Source: Oreocharis arfaki
Taxonomy: Eukaryota; Chordata; Aves; Passeriformes; Paramythiidae
Direction of reading: 5' to 3'
NCBI GenBank assembly: GCA_013398015.1
Contig: VZRR01002778.1
Location: 310,001-374,000 of the forward strand
Length of the DNA: 64,000 bases
Below are positions 1 to 12,356 of this stretch, one piece after another. The notes under the pieces were generated by a model. It was not told where the DNA came from. It made no database searches and saw only the letters and a list, made by a program, of their open reading frames with translations. Within the stretch, counting starts at the first letter, position 1. Every line of letters starts with the position of its first letter. The translations under genes and the position numbers were made by a program.

Positions 1-1169
1 TTTCCTACAGTAGCAAAGCTGTAATAATTATGAATATCATTGATGGAAAATTTTATTCACTCTCCCTTAAGCTGCAGAGTTCATATAGCATTCATTCCAA
101 TAATCTTGTCATTCTGCCCTTATAAATAGTATTCATTATACCTGCCTGGGTTTCATACAAGGACTAAAAAACACATGAACAACATAATTAAATTACAGAA
201 ACATAAAAGTTATTAGGGGTGATAAATGCATTTTATGACCTTTAAAATGAAGCCAGACAACATTTATATCATTTCTGCTTTTTCATGCCTTGGTGAATGT
301 CTTGAGTTTCAGAAAAAACCCCAAACTATTTTGATGGAAACTGATTCTTATTCCACATTCATGGGGATTTGCATTGCTGGTGCTGTGAATGATAATCAGT
401 TTTACAGTCACCACACAAGGTGCTAAGATTAACTTTCTCCAGGTCCTGACATACAAAATTGTATTAGAATAGACAGATATTACTCATTTAATGACGTATT
501 AAAATTCAATAGCATAACTCCTGAATATATTGAAATTAGTAGGTGTGTTTGAGACCAAAAGGAATTAAAACTATAAAATGCTATCTGCAGGTGATAAGCT
601 AATAACTATGCAACGTATTGTATATAGCAATACTGAATTCTTACTTACAGTAATTCCAAATTTCACCATCAATAGAAATCTTTACAAAAATAATCTCTGC
701 CAAACATTAGAACTCCAAAAATCATCAGAGTGGCTGACTAGGACTGTAAAACAAAAGTCATATTGATGCTTTCTTACATTCCAGAAGTTTATATATTTAT
801 TTTACTCTTTTTTTCCTTATTTTTTTCTCTCCTTAAGAATGCACTGCATTCATTTATTAACAAAATTGGAACTGCAATAGAAAGAATTAAATAGCATTTG
901 GCCAGCTTGGGCTGGCTCTATTGTAACTGTTCTAGAATTTTTCTAGATTTATATCAGAAAAGACAATTTGGTGCAGAAATATTTCCATTTTTAGATGGTA
1001 GTGCTAAGTTAACATACCAACGATAAGTAATGTAACAACATCATTTATATAAAAATTATTTCTCATATATTTTGACTACTTCTACTTTACTAGCATTATT
1101 TCCATTTCAGAGATCCTGGCAGCCAGAGTTTTAAAATACATTTAATACATTTTTTTTTTTCCTCCACAG

Positions 1170-1227
1170 CAAGGCTACTTGTTTTTGACGACTTTAGTTC
1201 AGGCATTATATGTCAGTGTATGCAAAG
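1170..1227 (+). other. Candidate internal exon (58 bp)
   Basis: The segment lies between a textbook acceptor (a ten-T run followed by CCTCCACAG) and a consensus donor (AAAG|GTAAGTA). Two of the three frames are open across it. One of these begins RLLVFDDFSSG after two leading bases; the other begins QGYLFLTTLV. Both frames continue open into the next candidate exon at 1474. The gene would lie on the + strand with its earlier exons outside the window to the left. I do not recognise the peptide, and a non-coding RNA exon is equally possible. The splice sites are seen directly; expression is inferred. Confidence 0.5.
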
Positions 1228-1473
1228 GTAAGTAAAAATTTCCCATGATCGTCTACAAGCTTAATTTAGCACTCGGAATGTTGTGTTTCTGATCTGCTGT
1301 AATTTAAAAAATACATCTTTGTAATGATATCTTTTTGCAGAAGTTAAAATTTTAAGTATGTGGTAGGTTTTTTTTCTATGTGAATGTTAGAGCAAAGATA
1401 GCAGGCATGTTCCAAGTAACAAACAATACTAGCTTTTCTTCTTTTTTTTTTTTTTTTCCAATTCTGTTTTCAG

Positions 1474-1515
1474 GCCCAAGGCAAAGGTGTTGGTTGGTCC
1501 AGTACCAAAAGAAGA
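1474..1515 (+). other. Candidate internal exon (42 bp)
   Basis: It is preceded by a long polypyrimidine tract (about fifteen T then CCAATTCTGTTTTCAG) and followed by the donor AGA|GTAAGTA, both very close to consensus. The intron separating it from the upstream candidate exon would be 246 bp, which is normal for a bird. Joined in phase, one frame reads PKAKVLVGPVPKE and the other GPRQRCWLVQYQKK. I cannot tell which, if either, is translated. At 42 bp it is a small exon, which is one reason for caution. Confidence 0.48.
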
Positions 1516-1657
1516 GTAAGTACCTCTACTATTATTGCTTAGCTGTTACTGTCTGGTTGGATGGCAAAAACCAGGAGAGAAATGTCATTGTGAGGACTCC
1601 TAGCGTGCTCAGGGATATATTCTGTAATTAATTTCTTTCTCCTTTCTTAACTGGAAG

Positions 1658-1830
1658 CCACCCTGGGGCCGTCAGCCGTCAAATGAATGTAACAATTCAC
1701 ACTGCTTGGAAAAGGAGATATCTGAATGACTTGCATAACACACCGAGCAACTGCTGGCATCCAACTGTAATTTTGGTTGTTGCTGCTATTTCATTTGCTA
1801 AATAAAAGTTGCTCTTCTCTTTTGCATATA
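1658..1830 (+). other. Candidate terminal exon with polyadenylation signal
   Basis: A pyrimidine-rich stretch (TTTCTTTCTCCTTTCTTAACTG) leads to an AG at 1656-1657. From there the frame reading PKAKVLVGPVPKE in the previous exon continues open for 49 codons. It includes VTIHTAWKRRYLND and stops at TAA 1803-1805. That stop overlaps the polyadenylation signal AATAAA at 1801-1806, which is followed by a T/GT-rich stretch suited to 3' processing. The acceptor is weaker than the two upstream. The alternative frame stops early, at about 1683. A stop codon inside the polyadenylation signal would mean almost no 3' UTR, which is odd and argues that the transcript may be non-coding. The cleavage end given is approximate. 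Confidence 0.35.
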
Positions 1831-3452
1831 TTGTGTCTGAGTCAATCCAGACTTACTTTGGCTTTGCTGTGCAAGTCTGTATTTACAGTGGACAGAAACC
1901 CACATGGTGATCACTTTATTATCTCGTTTTTGTTATGGTGTAAGTATATTACCTTTTCTCTCTGTGGATAAGCACTTCACTCACGAGCTTTCTGAAGCTG
2001 TGCTGCAGCAGCTTAATTCTCTTGATAAGCTAGTTTCAAGCTTTAAAATCTACTTGTAAATTGGTTTTCACACTGTCAGCTGAAGATCTTTCCCTGCTGC
2101 CTTCTTCTCCAAAGTCATGGCAAGCACACTTTTATTTCATACAAGTCACTGCTTCTGATAACACTTACTGTCTCTATAGAAAGGAAAATTTCACTTACCT
2201 TGTTCATGGGATCTGGGTACACATCAATCCTACTTAGCTTTTAATTTAAAGAGCAAAACATTTTACCACCTCTTCAAAATGAAGAGGTATTCAGTTGGAA
2301 TAAATATCAAAATATCCTGAGGTCTGGAATATCACTTCACATGAATACACATTTGAATATTTGATTACATGCTAAATATACTAATCACTGAAAACAGTGT
2401 GAAAAATATGATTTTCACTCTACAATTAATCCTGTGTAAATGTACCAACTAAGGGAATTAATTACCAATAGATAAGATATTCTTATTTCTAGAGTTACAG
2501 AGAAGGGTATGATTTTTCTATGTAAAGTCCAAATTTGTAATACCTAATGTATGTTGTAACTATCAAAACACTATATATGCAGCATTAGAGAAAAGAGATT
2601 TCTGCATTAACTTTGTCTGAGTAAGCTTTGATTCATTTATATCCACTGAGGTTTATTCACCCTTCTAAGCACGGTTAAAGATTCCTCTACGGTGTCAGGA
2701 CTGGATAGTTGGGTCTCTCTTCCTTGCCTCCACACCAGAACTTGGATCTCTTTCCTCTTGCTCTATAAAGGTTAAAATGATAAACAACTTCACCTACGCA
2801 AAAGGCATTCTTCAGCAACTGCATCTTCCTTTCTCAGTACACAACCTTCTTCTCTGATGTCTGTGAAAATTTGTGTCCAAGAGTAAAAGAGCTGTGTCCA
2901 TCAGCTATTATCGCTGTACTGTAACTTCAGCTGTGAACACGTCCGTAGGTAGAAAGGCTTGGTCAAACACTGCTCTTGCTTGCACTGCAAATGCTCTGGA
3001 ATCATAGCAGTGAAACAAGTTGAATTATGTTGATCTCTCCTTTTCTACTCTGTTCAGGATAATGATGAAGTTAGTCCCCTTCCTAGATTCTTTAAAAACA
3101 CTTGAAAGCCTGTTCATGGTCAGCTTGAACAAATATTTCCTGGCCCTTGATAAAAAAGATCCATACTTTTTTGAAAAAATAGGCCTAAAGTAACATAGTA
3201 TCTATCTGAGGGTAATGAAGAGGAAGAAGAGGAATATCATCTTGGGCCAAAACTGAGAAGCTTGAGGGAAATCTTTATAACCAAAGTTTTAAAAAAATAC
3301 CTTTTAATCCTAAATGGAGCAGAATAACGAACAAATTCATAAGGAAATGCAAGAAATAAATTCATTAAGAAGAGCAGCAGCTCAAAATGGAAGTTAACAA
3401 GGTAGTAGGCTATCTTTCCGAATCACAGGATATTAAGACTGAAATAAATACA
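1831..3452. other. AT-rich non-coding stretch
   Basis: No open frame, repeat family or splice pair here rises above background. There is a TATAAA at about 2763 without any accompanying LTR structure, and short A- and T-rich tracts. Confidence 0.5.
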
Positions 3453-3829
3453 TGTCATAATCAGGATGGACTTAGACATTTATTTAGATATGCAATCGTA
3501 TGTGGATGCTGAAAAGCTGCTGGCAGAGAAAAATCCAGCATTTTGCAAGTATCCTGTGAAAGCCCTTGGTTTCCACATAAACAAGCAAGATGCTTTTCTA
3601 AATATCTTGCAGGTGTGTCCTATTAGGAGTCTGACAGGTGGTGTGGGGTCTGGCCAATCATTTGGAGAGGTGGTTGGACCAGAGACCAATGATCCTTGCC
3701 ATAGACCAATGCAAGGACTATATAAGGCCTGCCTGTAATTAAATAAAGTGGGATATCATTTCCTTTAACTTGAGCTCTGGCTTGGACCTCTATTTTTCCT
3801 TGCTGCCTGTGCAGCAACTGCAACAATCA
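3453..3829 (+). mobile_element. LTR-like block (solo LTR of an endogenous retrovirus, + orientation)
   Basis: The block has retroviral promoter architecture. Three CCAAT boxes (3654, 3686 and 3706) are followed by TATATAAG at 3719-3726 and AATAAA at 3742-3747, within about 100 bp and in LTR order U3, R, U5. A short U5-like tail follows, ending near GCAACTGCAACA. A TGTC that could open U3 occurs at 3453 and another TGTG at 3614, so the left edge is uncertain. I found no clear target-site duplication and no internal retroviral sequence beside it. The short frames inside it are chance frames. It could also be an ordinary promoter, but the tight CCAAT, TATA and AATAAA spacing favours an LTR. Confidence 0.5.
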
Positions 3830-6800
3830 TAGTCCCCCAGTTTTCTTATTTTGAAGATGTCAGGGCTGCTTCCCTTAAAGGTGAGTTGGAATAATGTGAA
3901 TTTGTTAGGGTTTTTTTCCCCTAACATTAGCTGTTCTTTAGTTTCATAAGTATCTTTGGTGTTGGTACATTATTTTCTTCTCATCTTAACAACATTTTGC
4001 TGTTGTTGATGCAAAAATGTACATGCTTTGAGTATGTACAAATGTATAGTACCTAGCACAATGGCTACCTAACTGGGACACTTGGGGACTAGTAATATAA
4101 AAATAGAGGAGGAAAGAGACTTATCCACAGGCAAAGTAATTCCTGAAGTGTAGATCCATCAAACTCCAAAATTTTAACTACAAAGTCTCCCTTAGCTATA
4201 ACCCACATGTTAGTTTTCAAAATGGACAAGTCATTTGTAGGCAGGAGTTTTAGTTTTACGAACTTTTTAAAGTATGGAATTAAACACAGAGCTCAGGTTC
4301 AGACCAGATTTTTTTCCTGGGGTACAGCAGCTACATGCAGATTGGCACATAACATAAAATTCTAGTTTTAGTCTAGATTTACTTATTTCAGTTATTCTAA
4401 AGCATATAGAAAACCCTACTCTTATTTTTAATAAACAGTTCCAGTCAGTTCCTAATGTTGTTAGTACAGCTCATTAATATTAGCTGTCTCCTGCGCTCTC
4501 TTCCACTTCCAAAATTAATTAAGCTAGTGGCACATTAACTGGAAGGAAGAGGCCATAGCTTTATTTATGCAGAAAACAATAAGAGCATAAATCAAGAGGA
4601 GTAATCCTAATGTTTTGGAATTGACCTTAGGAAGGGGTACTTTGCCAAGTGACAACAGCATCTGTTCAAATGGAAAAAAACAAACATAACAAGTGAAAGG
4701 AACATATTCACTTCTCTCGCAAATACTGTGGAAATATTGCTCATTGCATGCAGTCACCTGCCACATCAAGGACCCTCTTTGGTGCCCATTATCCCATCCT
4801 TTGTACCATTAACAGTCAGTTTCCTTTTGCCTTGCAATTTTTCACCCATCAACAACCTTAGAATTTTTATTTGAATATAAAGATATATCATAGTATTATG
4901 ATAACTGATATGATATTTCCCATTTTTGTCTACTAATATTTTTAAAGTAAAGTTAGCCTTCTGGACCATATAATCTTTTACAAATATATGTATATTTATA
5001 CATGAACACTACCACTGAATTAGCTTAAAACAGCTACAGAAAGTTGATACACTAGGTAGTTGCAGAAGCTTGGAAAAGGGCTGTTTTCTTTCTGCAGCTG
5101 TTAAAACAGTTGGCAGCATGTATCAGAAATGTTTGTGAAAACTGACATTTCATTGGATTTTTATTCACATCTCACTGCATGAAAGGTGACACACCTTCCC
5201 CTGTGGGTGAGCTGCTACCAGATCCACAGCTGCAGGCAGTGTTTTGGCTCTGTAGGCTGGGAACAGGAAACACAAGAGTGGTGCCTCGGTGTTAAGCTGA
5301 GGACGCTTCCTTGGGCACACAACTGGAGAAATAAGGCTTTCCCTTGCATGCCGTAGGCTGCTGCAGGACTCCAGCTCTTTGCTCATCCTGCACAGCTACC
5401 AGGCTATGAACCCCAGCCCTGCCGAGGCAGCATCTCCCAGGCGGGAAGGAATGGAGGAGCCCTGCAGTCTAAGGGCAAACCTGAAGGGTGTTGGCACCTG
5501 AGTTTTCACCAGCCTTTCCTCCTGAAGCCAAGGACCAGGATTCCATTACCCACCTCCAAGGGTCCCTGTTGACTTTCCAGATTTATTTCCACATGCAACC
5601 TGCATCTACTCTCCCCCCTTATCCCTCAGAAGGAACAAGCTTTCTGATTTGTAATTAAAACACTTTGGATGATGTGTCAGACAGATGCTTACCAACCCTT
5701 GGGGACTGGCTTTGATCACAGGTTCTGAATATACTGCTGATTGATATTTAAAGCAATAATTCAAGGGATCCTTTTCCCCAGAAGCTTACATGTCTTTGTA
5801 GATCTGTGAGAACTGATTATATTCGGTCTGTATCCTTGTGATCTGTCTTTTGTGATTTAGTTTAATTGAGGAGTTAGACAATCTTTCTCCTCTTTCCCAT
5901 GACACAGCCCTCTCTTTCTTTTCTACTTGGCCCCATGTCACTTGCCCTGTGCAAAAGCACCTGGATTTCTGCTCAGGACTAGGCTCCTCCTCAGTCCTCC
6001 ATTTCTGAAAGCACTGGTAATTTCCACAGAATGCACTGGAAAAGAATGCCAAGCAGATGGGACAATTTGGAATCTTCATTAGCAGAAAGTATTTGGGAAA
6101 GTTGTTGTTCTGGTTACTGAGCTAAAAGACTTCACTCAAGAACCCTTCTTGGCTGGGGGTTGCTGAGAGCATCCACTCTGATGTGTGACCTTCAACAGAG
6201 TATTCTGCAGTAACACTGCTCAGACAAAGGCCTGAGTTACAGCTGGGTACAAATTTGAATTAATGGAGGAGGCTTAAGGTTTCATTCCCTTAAAGGGCTT
6301 TCTTCTGGAAAACTGTGGCAAAAGTTGACTGGAGCAACTAATAGAGCTTTTGCCAAACACAGCATGTTCTATTGACTCCTCAAAGCTATCAAACATTTAG
6401 GATAAAGAGGGCTGATTGCTGATGCACATGTATTATTCAGACCTTCTAATGTTGCTTAGCTTAGCCAGCTTCCACTCTGACAGAGTCATCCCAAAGTGCT
6501 TATCACTTCACTCTTCCAGCAGCCTTTCAGCCCACCATGTTCCTTCTCTTTAGAAAAAGTAAAAAAAGTAAAGGTGTTTGGATTGTGCATGGTTCCTCGC
6601 GTCTTCTTTAATATAGCCTTGAGACTAATAAAACTGGGATGCAGCAGGTAAAAAACACTCTTATTCCCTTACAATGACACATTATCTTGCCACTGCTTTC
6701 AGTGGATTTAATCAAGCAGCCTGCCACCTCCAAAAAGCTATCAGGACTTTTAAGATCAGAATCCTGTTTTTACCTGAGCAAAATCTGAGACAGTATTAAA

Positions 6801-9800
6801 AATATCTTTTAAAACAGAGCAACTTGTGAGTAGTTAAGAAAGACAGAATGAAAGGCATCACAAACATGCACCCTAAAGGGCAGCCTCTTCTAGGTTTTCC
6901 CTCAGCCTGGAGGCCCTTCAGGGGCTTCCTGTGCTATGGCTATCCAACCTACATGCAGCTCCAACACCACATTATCTCATTCCAGGAATATTATTTTTTT
7001 CCCGTCATCATGTCCTGGAGTTACCTTTGTGGCACCCTTTACTCATCTCATCACTTTCTCAGTATTTACAATGCCCACTCTCCCCTGTGAGACACATCCG
7101 GCCCTGGAGAAGCTCCCCTTCCCTGCACATTCAGCCGGCACCTGCAGCGTGCCAGGGCAGGGGACAGGACAAAGGACTAAAAAATTCCCTTTTTATTCAG
7201 GGGCTTACACCTAATCGAAGCATTTCTTACTTAAAGAAATCAGGCACAGCAAACAGAAAAAGCAAACACTATGTATCATGGTCCTAAAAATGAGAGAAAA
7301 ATAATCTGAGTGTATAAGTATAGATGTTTATATAAATACATACGCATATATACATATATTTTGCACATGCGCAAAACTAGATGTATTCGTATACACACAA
7401 ATTCAAAAGCACAAGGGAATAACAATAGATGGGATGAAACATTTCTGTGATAGGAAACAATAACTTTATTTCTATGTTGAAAGTATTTGGGGGAAAAAAA
7501 GTTACAAAGATCCTGATTAAATACCATTCATAGAACTGCCATTCATATGAAGGATGCATATGGTGATGCTGATAACAGCCATTCTCTCATATATTTCAGA
7601 CCCTTTGTTCTGTATATCCCTCCCATACCTAGGCCCCGTGGTGCCTGACTCAAATTCAGAGTTGCTCTCTGACTTCCCAGATTTTATGTACCTCCAGAGT
7701 ATGCTAAGTACCTTATAATACAAAACTCTGGGGTAAGCTAGTTTCAGTTTCGCCGGGTGGTGCTTTTCTACTTAAATATTTAGTGGTAGAGAAAGACAAC
7801 GGAACAAGTTAATTTTGGGGCATATTTAATTGAAATTCTTGTTCTGAATAAGATTTCCGTGTCTCAAATCCAAACATCTGCCTGAAAGATATTTAAAAGG
7901 TAGTGTTTTCTCAGTATCTGCAGTCAATACAGGCCACTAGACTCAGAAGACAAAGTTTGTCATACTTGGGGGAAGGAATGAAATACCCTTAAAGCCATCA
8001 GCTTCTAGACTCAGTCTTGATTCATACCCAATACATACAGGGTCACAGTCAAGGGGAGATACTGAGTGTAATCACCCCAATATACATCACAGTGTTGTAA
8101 GAAAGAGTCCTTGTTACAGTATGGGATTAATACCTTTCAAGCAGGGGAGAAAATTGATTTTGTGCCTCCATCAACCAAGATGAATGCCCTAACCAGGCAG
8201 GAAGAGAAAGAAACGGGATCTGTATCACATTCTTCCAAGTTTTATTAATCTACTCTTTCCCATTTTTTTTTTTTAGTAGAAGAACCTATCAAATAATTTT
8301 TGATGAACTGGACTATCTTTAAATAATTATTTTATCAAGAAGGAAAATTTTTCCTGTGTTACACCAAGGCTTCTACACTGAATATAGGCAGTTAACTGAT
8401 TTCTCCCTAAAAATTGTTCCACCTGTTCTAAAATTTTATGAAATAGGATACTCAAGGCTGACTTGTGTCAGGTTGTTACCCTGTCTTTCAATCTTAACAT
8501 TGTCTTCATAAACTCCTTTTAATTGTTCAGGCAGCCAACAGCAATACACCATTGGAACATAGTAACTCACACAGGACTCACAAAGTTAACGCAGTCTGCC
8601 AGATAATCTCAGCCATAAAATAATACTGCTGCTTCATTAAGAAATAATCCATTCATTTAAAGGTTATGTATTAATGCACTAAATGGCTCTGTATAGAATT
8701 CATATTACAATGAAACCTTTGAATTTCTTGCTTGCTAATATTAAGTAATAATGAAATGAGAACAAAGTACCATTTTAAAACTTCCAATTTGAAGTTATGC
8801 TTTAGCTGTAATGAGACATCTATCAAACTTCTCAAAAGTTTAATTTAATTACTTAAGTCATGAAAAATATGACTTAAGTTTCAAGTAACATCTATCACAA
8901 TTACACGTATGCACTGACTCCCACTCACCACTAAGATCAGCACATTATGAGTGATAACTCCTCATTGAGACATACCAGTAGGAGACATTTGAGGATAATT
9001 ATTTATGAACAGGCAAAGCTTCCTTTAAATGAATGAAACACAATATTTACTGCAACAAAACTACTGACCTTCATATTTCAACATCCTCCATCTTTTTGTG
9101 TACTAATGAAAATGAGTGTTTTAAAATACATCCTGTTTTGTAAATAGATGCTGTTTTGTTTGTATACAGATTTTTGTAAAATATGTTTTTCCCACTAAAA
9201 AAAAGCTGAACCAACTTCAGTCAACCAGCCAACTAAAATTTTTTAGCTTAATCTAAGCATAAGATCTCTCAGCCCAAACAGAAGATTGGAACATTATAAT
9301 ATTGGATAGCGAGCTTTAAGGCTGCAATTCAGCTGTCGCTAACAATAGCTTTTACTGCGGAAAAACCAGTAATAATAGTAAATTTCATTTATGAGGTGCT
9401 GCTCTCAGAGTTCCAGGGAGTTTTGCATCCCAAGCAAGTAAAAGCAACACAGGAAATAGATCTTTTAAATTCTGCTTTAAAAAGCCGAATCCACAAACAG
9501 CTTTTCAAATATAAATAGGAATTTCATTTCATTGTAAAACATATTAAAAAAGCTCAGACACCCACAGTCTTTAAAGCATTTTTAGGACAAAATCATGAAT
9601 TTGGATATTCTGACCTAAAAATTATACCAATAGCAAAGAGAATTAAAAAAAAAATCGAAGAACTAGGATCCAATATTGCCAGAGTCCTTATAAAAATAAA
9701 AAAACGAATGCAAAACTTTAAAATCAAAAACATAATCAAAAGAAGGAAACCACTACCACATTTTTATTTTTTCATACTTTTTTATTATATCTGTAATTCT

Positions 9801-9850
9801 GAAGAAAAATCTTTAACTCAGCAAAGCAATAGACCAGACTATGAATATCT
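3830..9850. other. Long AT-rich non-coding stretch
   Basis: Mainly featureless DNA. There is a modestly GC-richer patch at about 5165-5560, and TA/CA-rich simple sequence at about 7318-7375. A perfect hairpin at 8851-8879 is listed separately. The open frames here (for example 5786-6079 and 6931-7287) have no splice, homology or codon-usage support that I can see. This may be intergenic DNA or a long intron. Confidence 0.5.
8851..8879. repeat. Perfect 11-bp inverted repeat (hairpin)
   Basis: ACTTAAGTCAT at 8851-8861 is matched by its exact reverse complement ATGACTTAAGT at 8869-8879, with a 7-nt loop GAAAAAT. The stem does not extend at the next base. It is too short for a microRNA precursor, and no function is implied. 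Confidence 0.8.
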
Positions 9851-9878
9851 TTTGTGTATATATATATGTATACATATA
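9851..9878. repeat. TA-rich microsatellite at the edge of the assembly gap
   Basis: Alternating T/A and TATG repeats run directly into the run of N. The repeat probably contributed to the assembly break. Confidence 0.7.
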
Positions 9879-10189
9879 NNNNNNNNNNNNNNNNNNNNNN
9901 NNNNNNNNNNNNNNNNNNNNNNNNNNNNNNNNNNNNNNNNNNNNNNNNNNNNNNNNNNNNNNNNNNNNNNNNNNNNNNNNNNNNNNNNNNNNNNNNNNNN
10001 NNNNNNNNNNNNNNNNNNNNNNNNNNNNNNNNNNNNNNNNNNNNNNNNNNNNNNNNNNNNNNNNNNNNNNNNNNNNNNNNNNNNNNNNNNNNNNNNNNNN
10101 NNNNNNNNNNNNNNNNNNNNNNNNNNNNNNNNNNNNNNNNNNNNNNNNNNNNNNNNNNNNNNNNNNNNNNNNNNNNNNNNNNNNNNNNN
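9879..10189. other. Assembly gap (311 N)
   Basis: The run of N is directly visible. It is flanked on the left by a TA microsatellite and on the right by the body of a CR1 element, so the missing sequence probably holds more of that CR1 and of the microsatellite. Translations spanning the gap have no meaning. Confidence 0.98.
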
Positions 10190-10798
10190 TGTCCTGGGAG
10201 GCATCAGGCACAGCATCGCCAGCCAGGAAAGTGAGGGGATTATCCCACTCTGCTCGTCATTGGGGCAGCCTCACCTTGAGTTGTGCACGCAGTTTTGGGC
10301 ACCAGAATATAAAAAAGACATTAAGCTCTTGGAGAGTGTCCAAAGGAGGGCCACCAGGGTGGTGAAGGGCCTTGAGGGGAAGCTGTGTGATGAGCAGCTG
10401 AAGTCACTTGGTCTATTCAGCCTCGAGAAGAGGAGACTGAGAAGAAACCTTTTTGCAGTCTGTAACTTCCTCATGAGGGGAAGAGGAGTGGCCAGTACTG
10501 ATCTCTTCTCTGTGATGACCAGTGACAGGAACCAAAGGAATGGCCTGAACTTGTATCAGGGGAGGTTTAGGTTAGATAGCAGAAAAAGTTTCTTCACCCA
10601 GAGAGTGGTTGGACACCAGAACGGGCTCCCCAGGGAAGTGGTCACAGCAACAATCCTGACTGAGTTCGTGAAGTATTTGGACAGCATTTTCAGGAACATG
10701 TTGTGACTCTTGGGGATGGTCCTGTGCAGGGTAAGGAGTTGGACTCAGTGATCCTTGTAGGCTCCTTCCAACTCAGCATATTCTGTGTTTCTCTGATA
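10190..10798 (+). mobile_element. CR1 LINE, 3' part of ORF2 and 3' UTR
   Basis: The visible part translates without a stop from the gap edge to about position 10705. It shows the hallmarks of the CR1 ORF2 C-terminus: LELCTQFWAPEYKKD, VQRRATRVVKGL, EKRRLRRNLFAV and a final FRNML before the stop. The 3' UTR ends with the usual TCCTTCCAACTCAGC stretch and an ATTCTGTG-type tail at about 10778-10798. This region normally follows the reverse-transcriptase domain, so no catalytic residues are present. The 5' end is hidden in the gap. The uninterrupted frame of about 170 codons suggests this copy is younger than the other CR1 pieces here. Confidence 0.93.
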
Positions 10799-12356
10799 TC
10801 TTATATCCCAGTGGACAACAGAATACAAAAAAAAGTTTGACTTGTGATTCCACAGATATGTTGCTCTGGCCTTTGAGAGCAACCATGTATTAAGGAAAAA
10901 AGTGTTTTCTTTCCCATGATGGGAACAGAATATGGACTTCTTCTGCTGCACCTGTATTTAGAATTCTACCTTGAAAGAACCAGATTTGTTGTGCCATGAC
11001 CAAACCCTAATCATTCACCAGGTTGTGTGACATAATCTGGAATTTTTTAGTGCTCTCTGTAGAAAGCAGCTGTAATCAAAAGGATTTTACATCATGTCAT
11101 CACTTTGTCTTAGTAGTTTTATCTGGACAAATCGATACTTATTTCTAAGTGACAAGTTCTATCAGAAAATCATTATTTATTAATCATTAAAAAAATTCAT
11201 AATGCTGATACATTGCAGATTAAGAGCTACAGTTTTTTATTTGGTCTGTGTGAAAGTTAAGGAATACACAAAGCACATAACTGAGTACTGTATTTTTATT
11301 CTTTTTCTTTATGAGAAATTATATTACATGGGTAAACAAGGCAGCAGAGAATGCATCATGGCACCAAAGAGAATATACACCAATGGAAGCAGATTTTACT
11401 TCCTATGACACTTTAGATTAATTACACCTGTTCACAAAGGTATATTTATACAATTATAGTGGAAGGATCTTGACATGGAGTTGGAAATTGACATATTCAA
11501 ATGTGGCAACAAAGTAGATAATCCATTATGTTAATGAAGCAGATTTATAAATATTGTAATTGCATTAATCAAATAGGCAAAAAATAAAGCCTCCAACCCT
11601 CCTCAGTGTCCAAAAAACCCCTCAAAATAAAACACAGGTATTCTTCTTCAAGATGTGTAACCAATTACCAATGATAATTACAAAGGAGGAGAAACTTCAT
11701 CATTAATGCACCAAGAGAAAGAAATAGAATGCTAAAGCCAAATGCCACAGGTGAGGCCAACATCAATTCACAAAAGTGTGTATACATTAAAGTATGTTAT
11801 GTCTACGCTGCTTTAGAGAAGGCTACAGCATTTGATGACAAACAAGTAAAATTTCAGTCACAATTAGTCCAGGCTCCCAAACCTTCACTGTAATACCACC
11901 TCCAGCTACCCTTTTATCCTGCTACAATCATTTCTTTTCTTCTCCTCATTCCTATATCTTTCAGAAATATATGCGGTGTTGAACCATCATTGCTCAAAAA
12001 TCTGTACATGTGTCTTTCATTTTGCTTAATTTAAAACTTCTGTAGACAGTCCCAGCATTTATTGTCAGTGTTCTAACTGAAATTACATTTTTCTACAGTC
12101 ATACTCTACTTCTAAATAAGAAACAGTTTTACATGCTCAGTGCTGAAAGCCATTGCTCATGACATTTGAAACATGAGGTGTGTGGTGTTCTTATAGCTGA
12201 GCTCAGGCAAAAAAGTCTTTTGAGTGTGAGTGGTTAACAGAAAAGCTGCAGAGCGGCACCAGCTGGGTCATGAATATAAAAGTGCCTGCTGTCCTTTCAA
12301 GTCTGCACTTACATAAGGCATAGTGAGAAAAGGTCTATCAATTTTCTTTGACTAAG
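10799..12356. other. AT-rich non-coding stretch
   Basis: No recognisable gene or repeat. There is a TATAAAA at about 12276 without LTR context. Otherwise it is background sequence. Confidence 0.45.

Noticed and set aside
9708..10706. A 332-codon frame spanning the run of N
   Set aside because: It is open only because N was translated as unknown residues. The real part is the CR1 ORF2 tail after 10189.
12260..12300. TATAAAAG-like element near 12276 as a promoter
   Set aside because: No CCAAT or GC boxes, no LTR layout and no following gene model. TATA words are common in AT-rich DNA.
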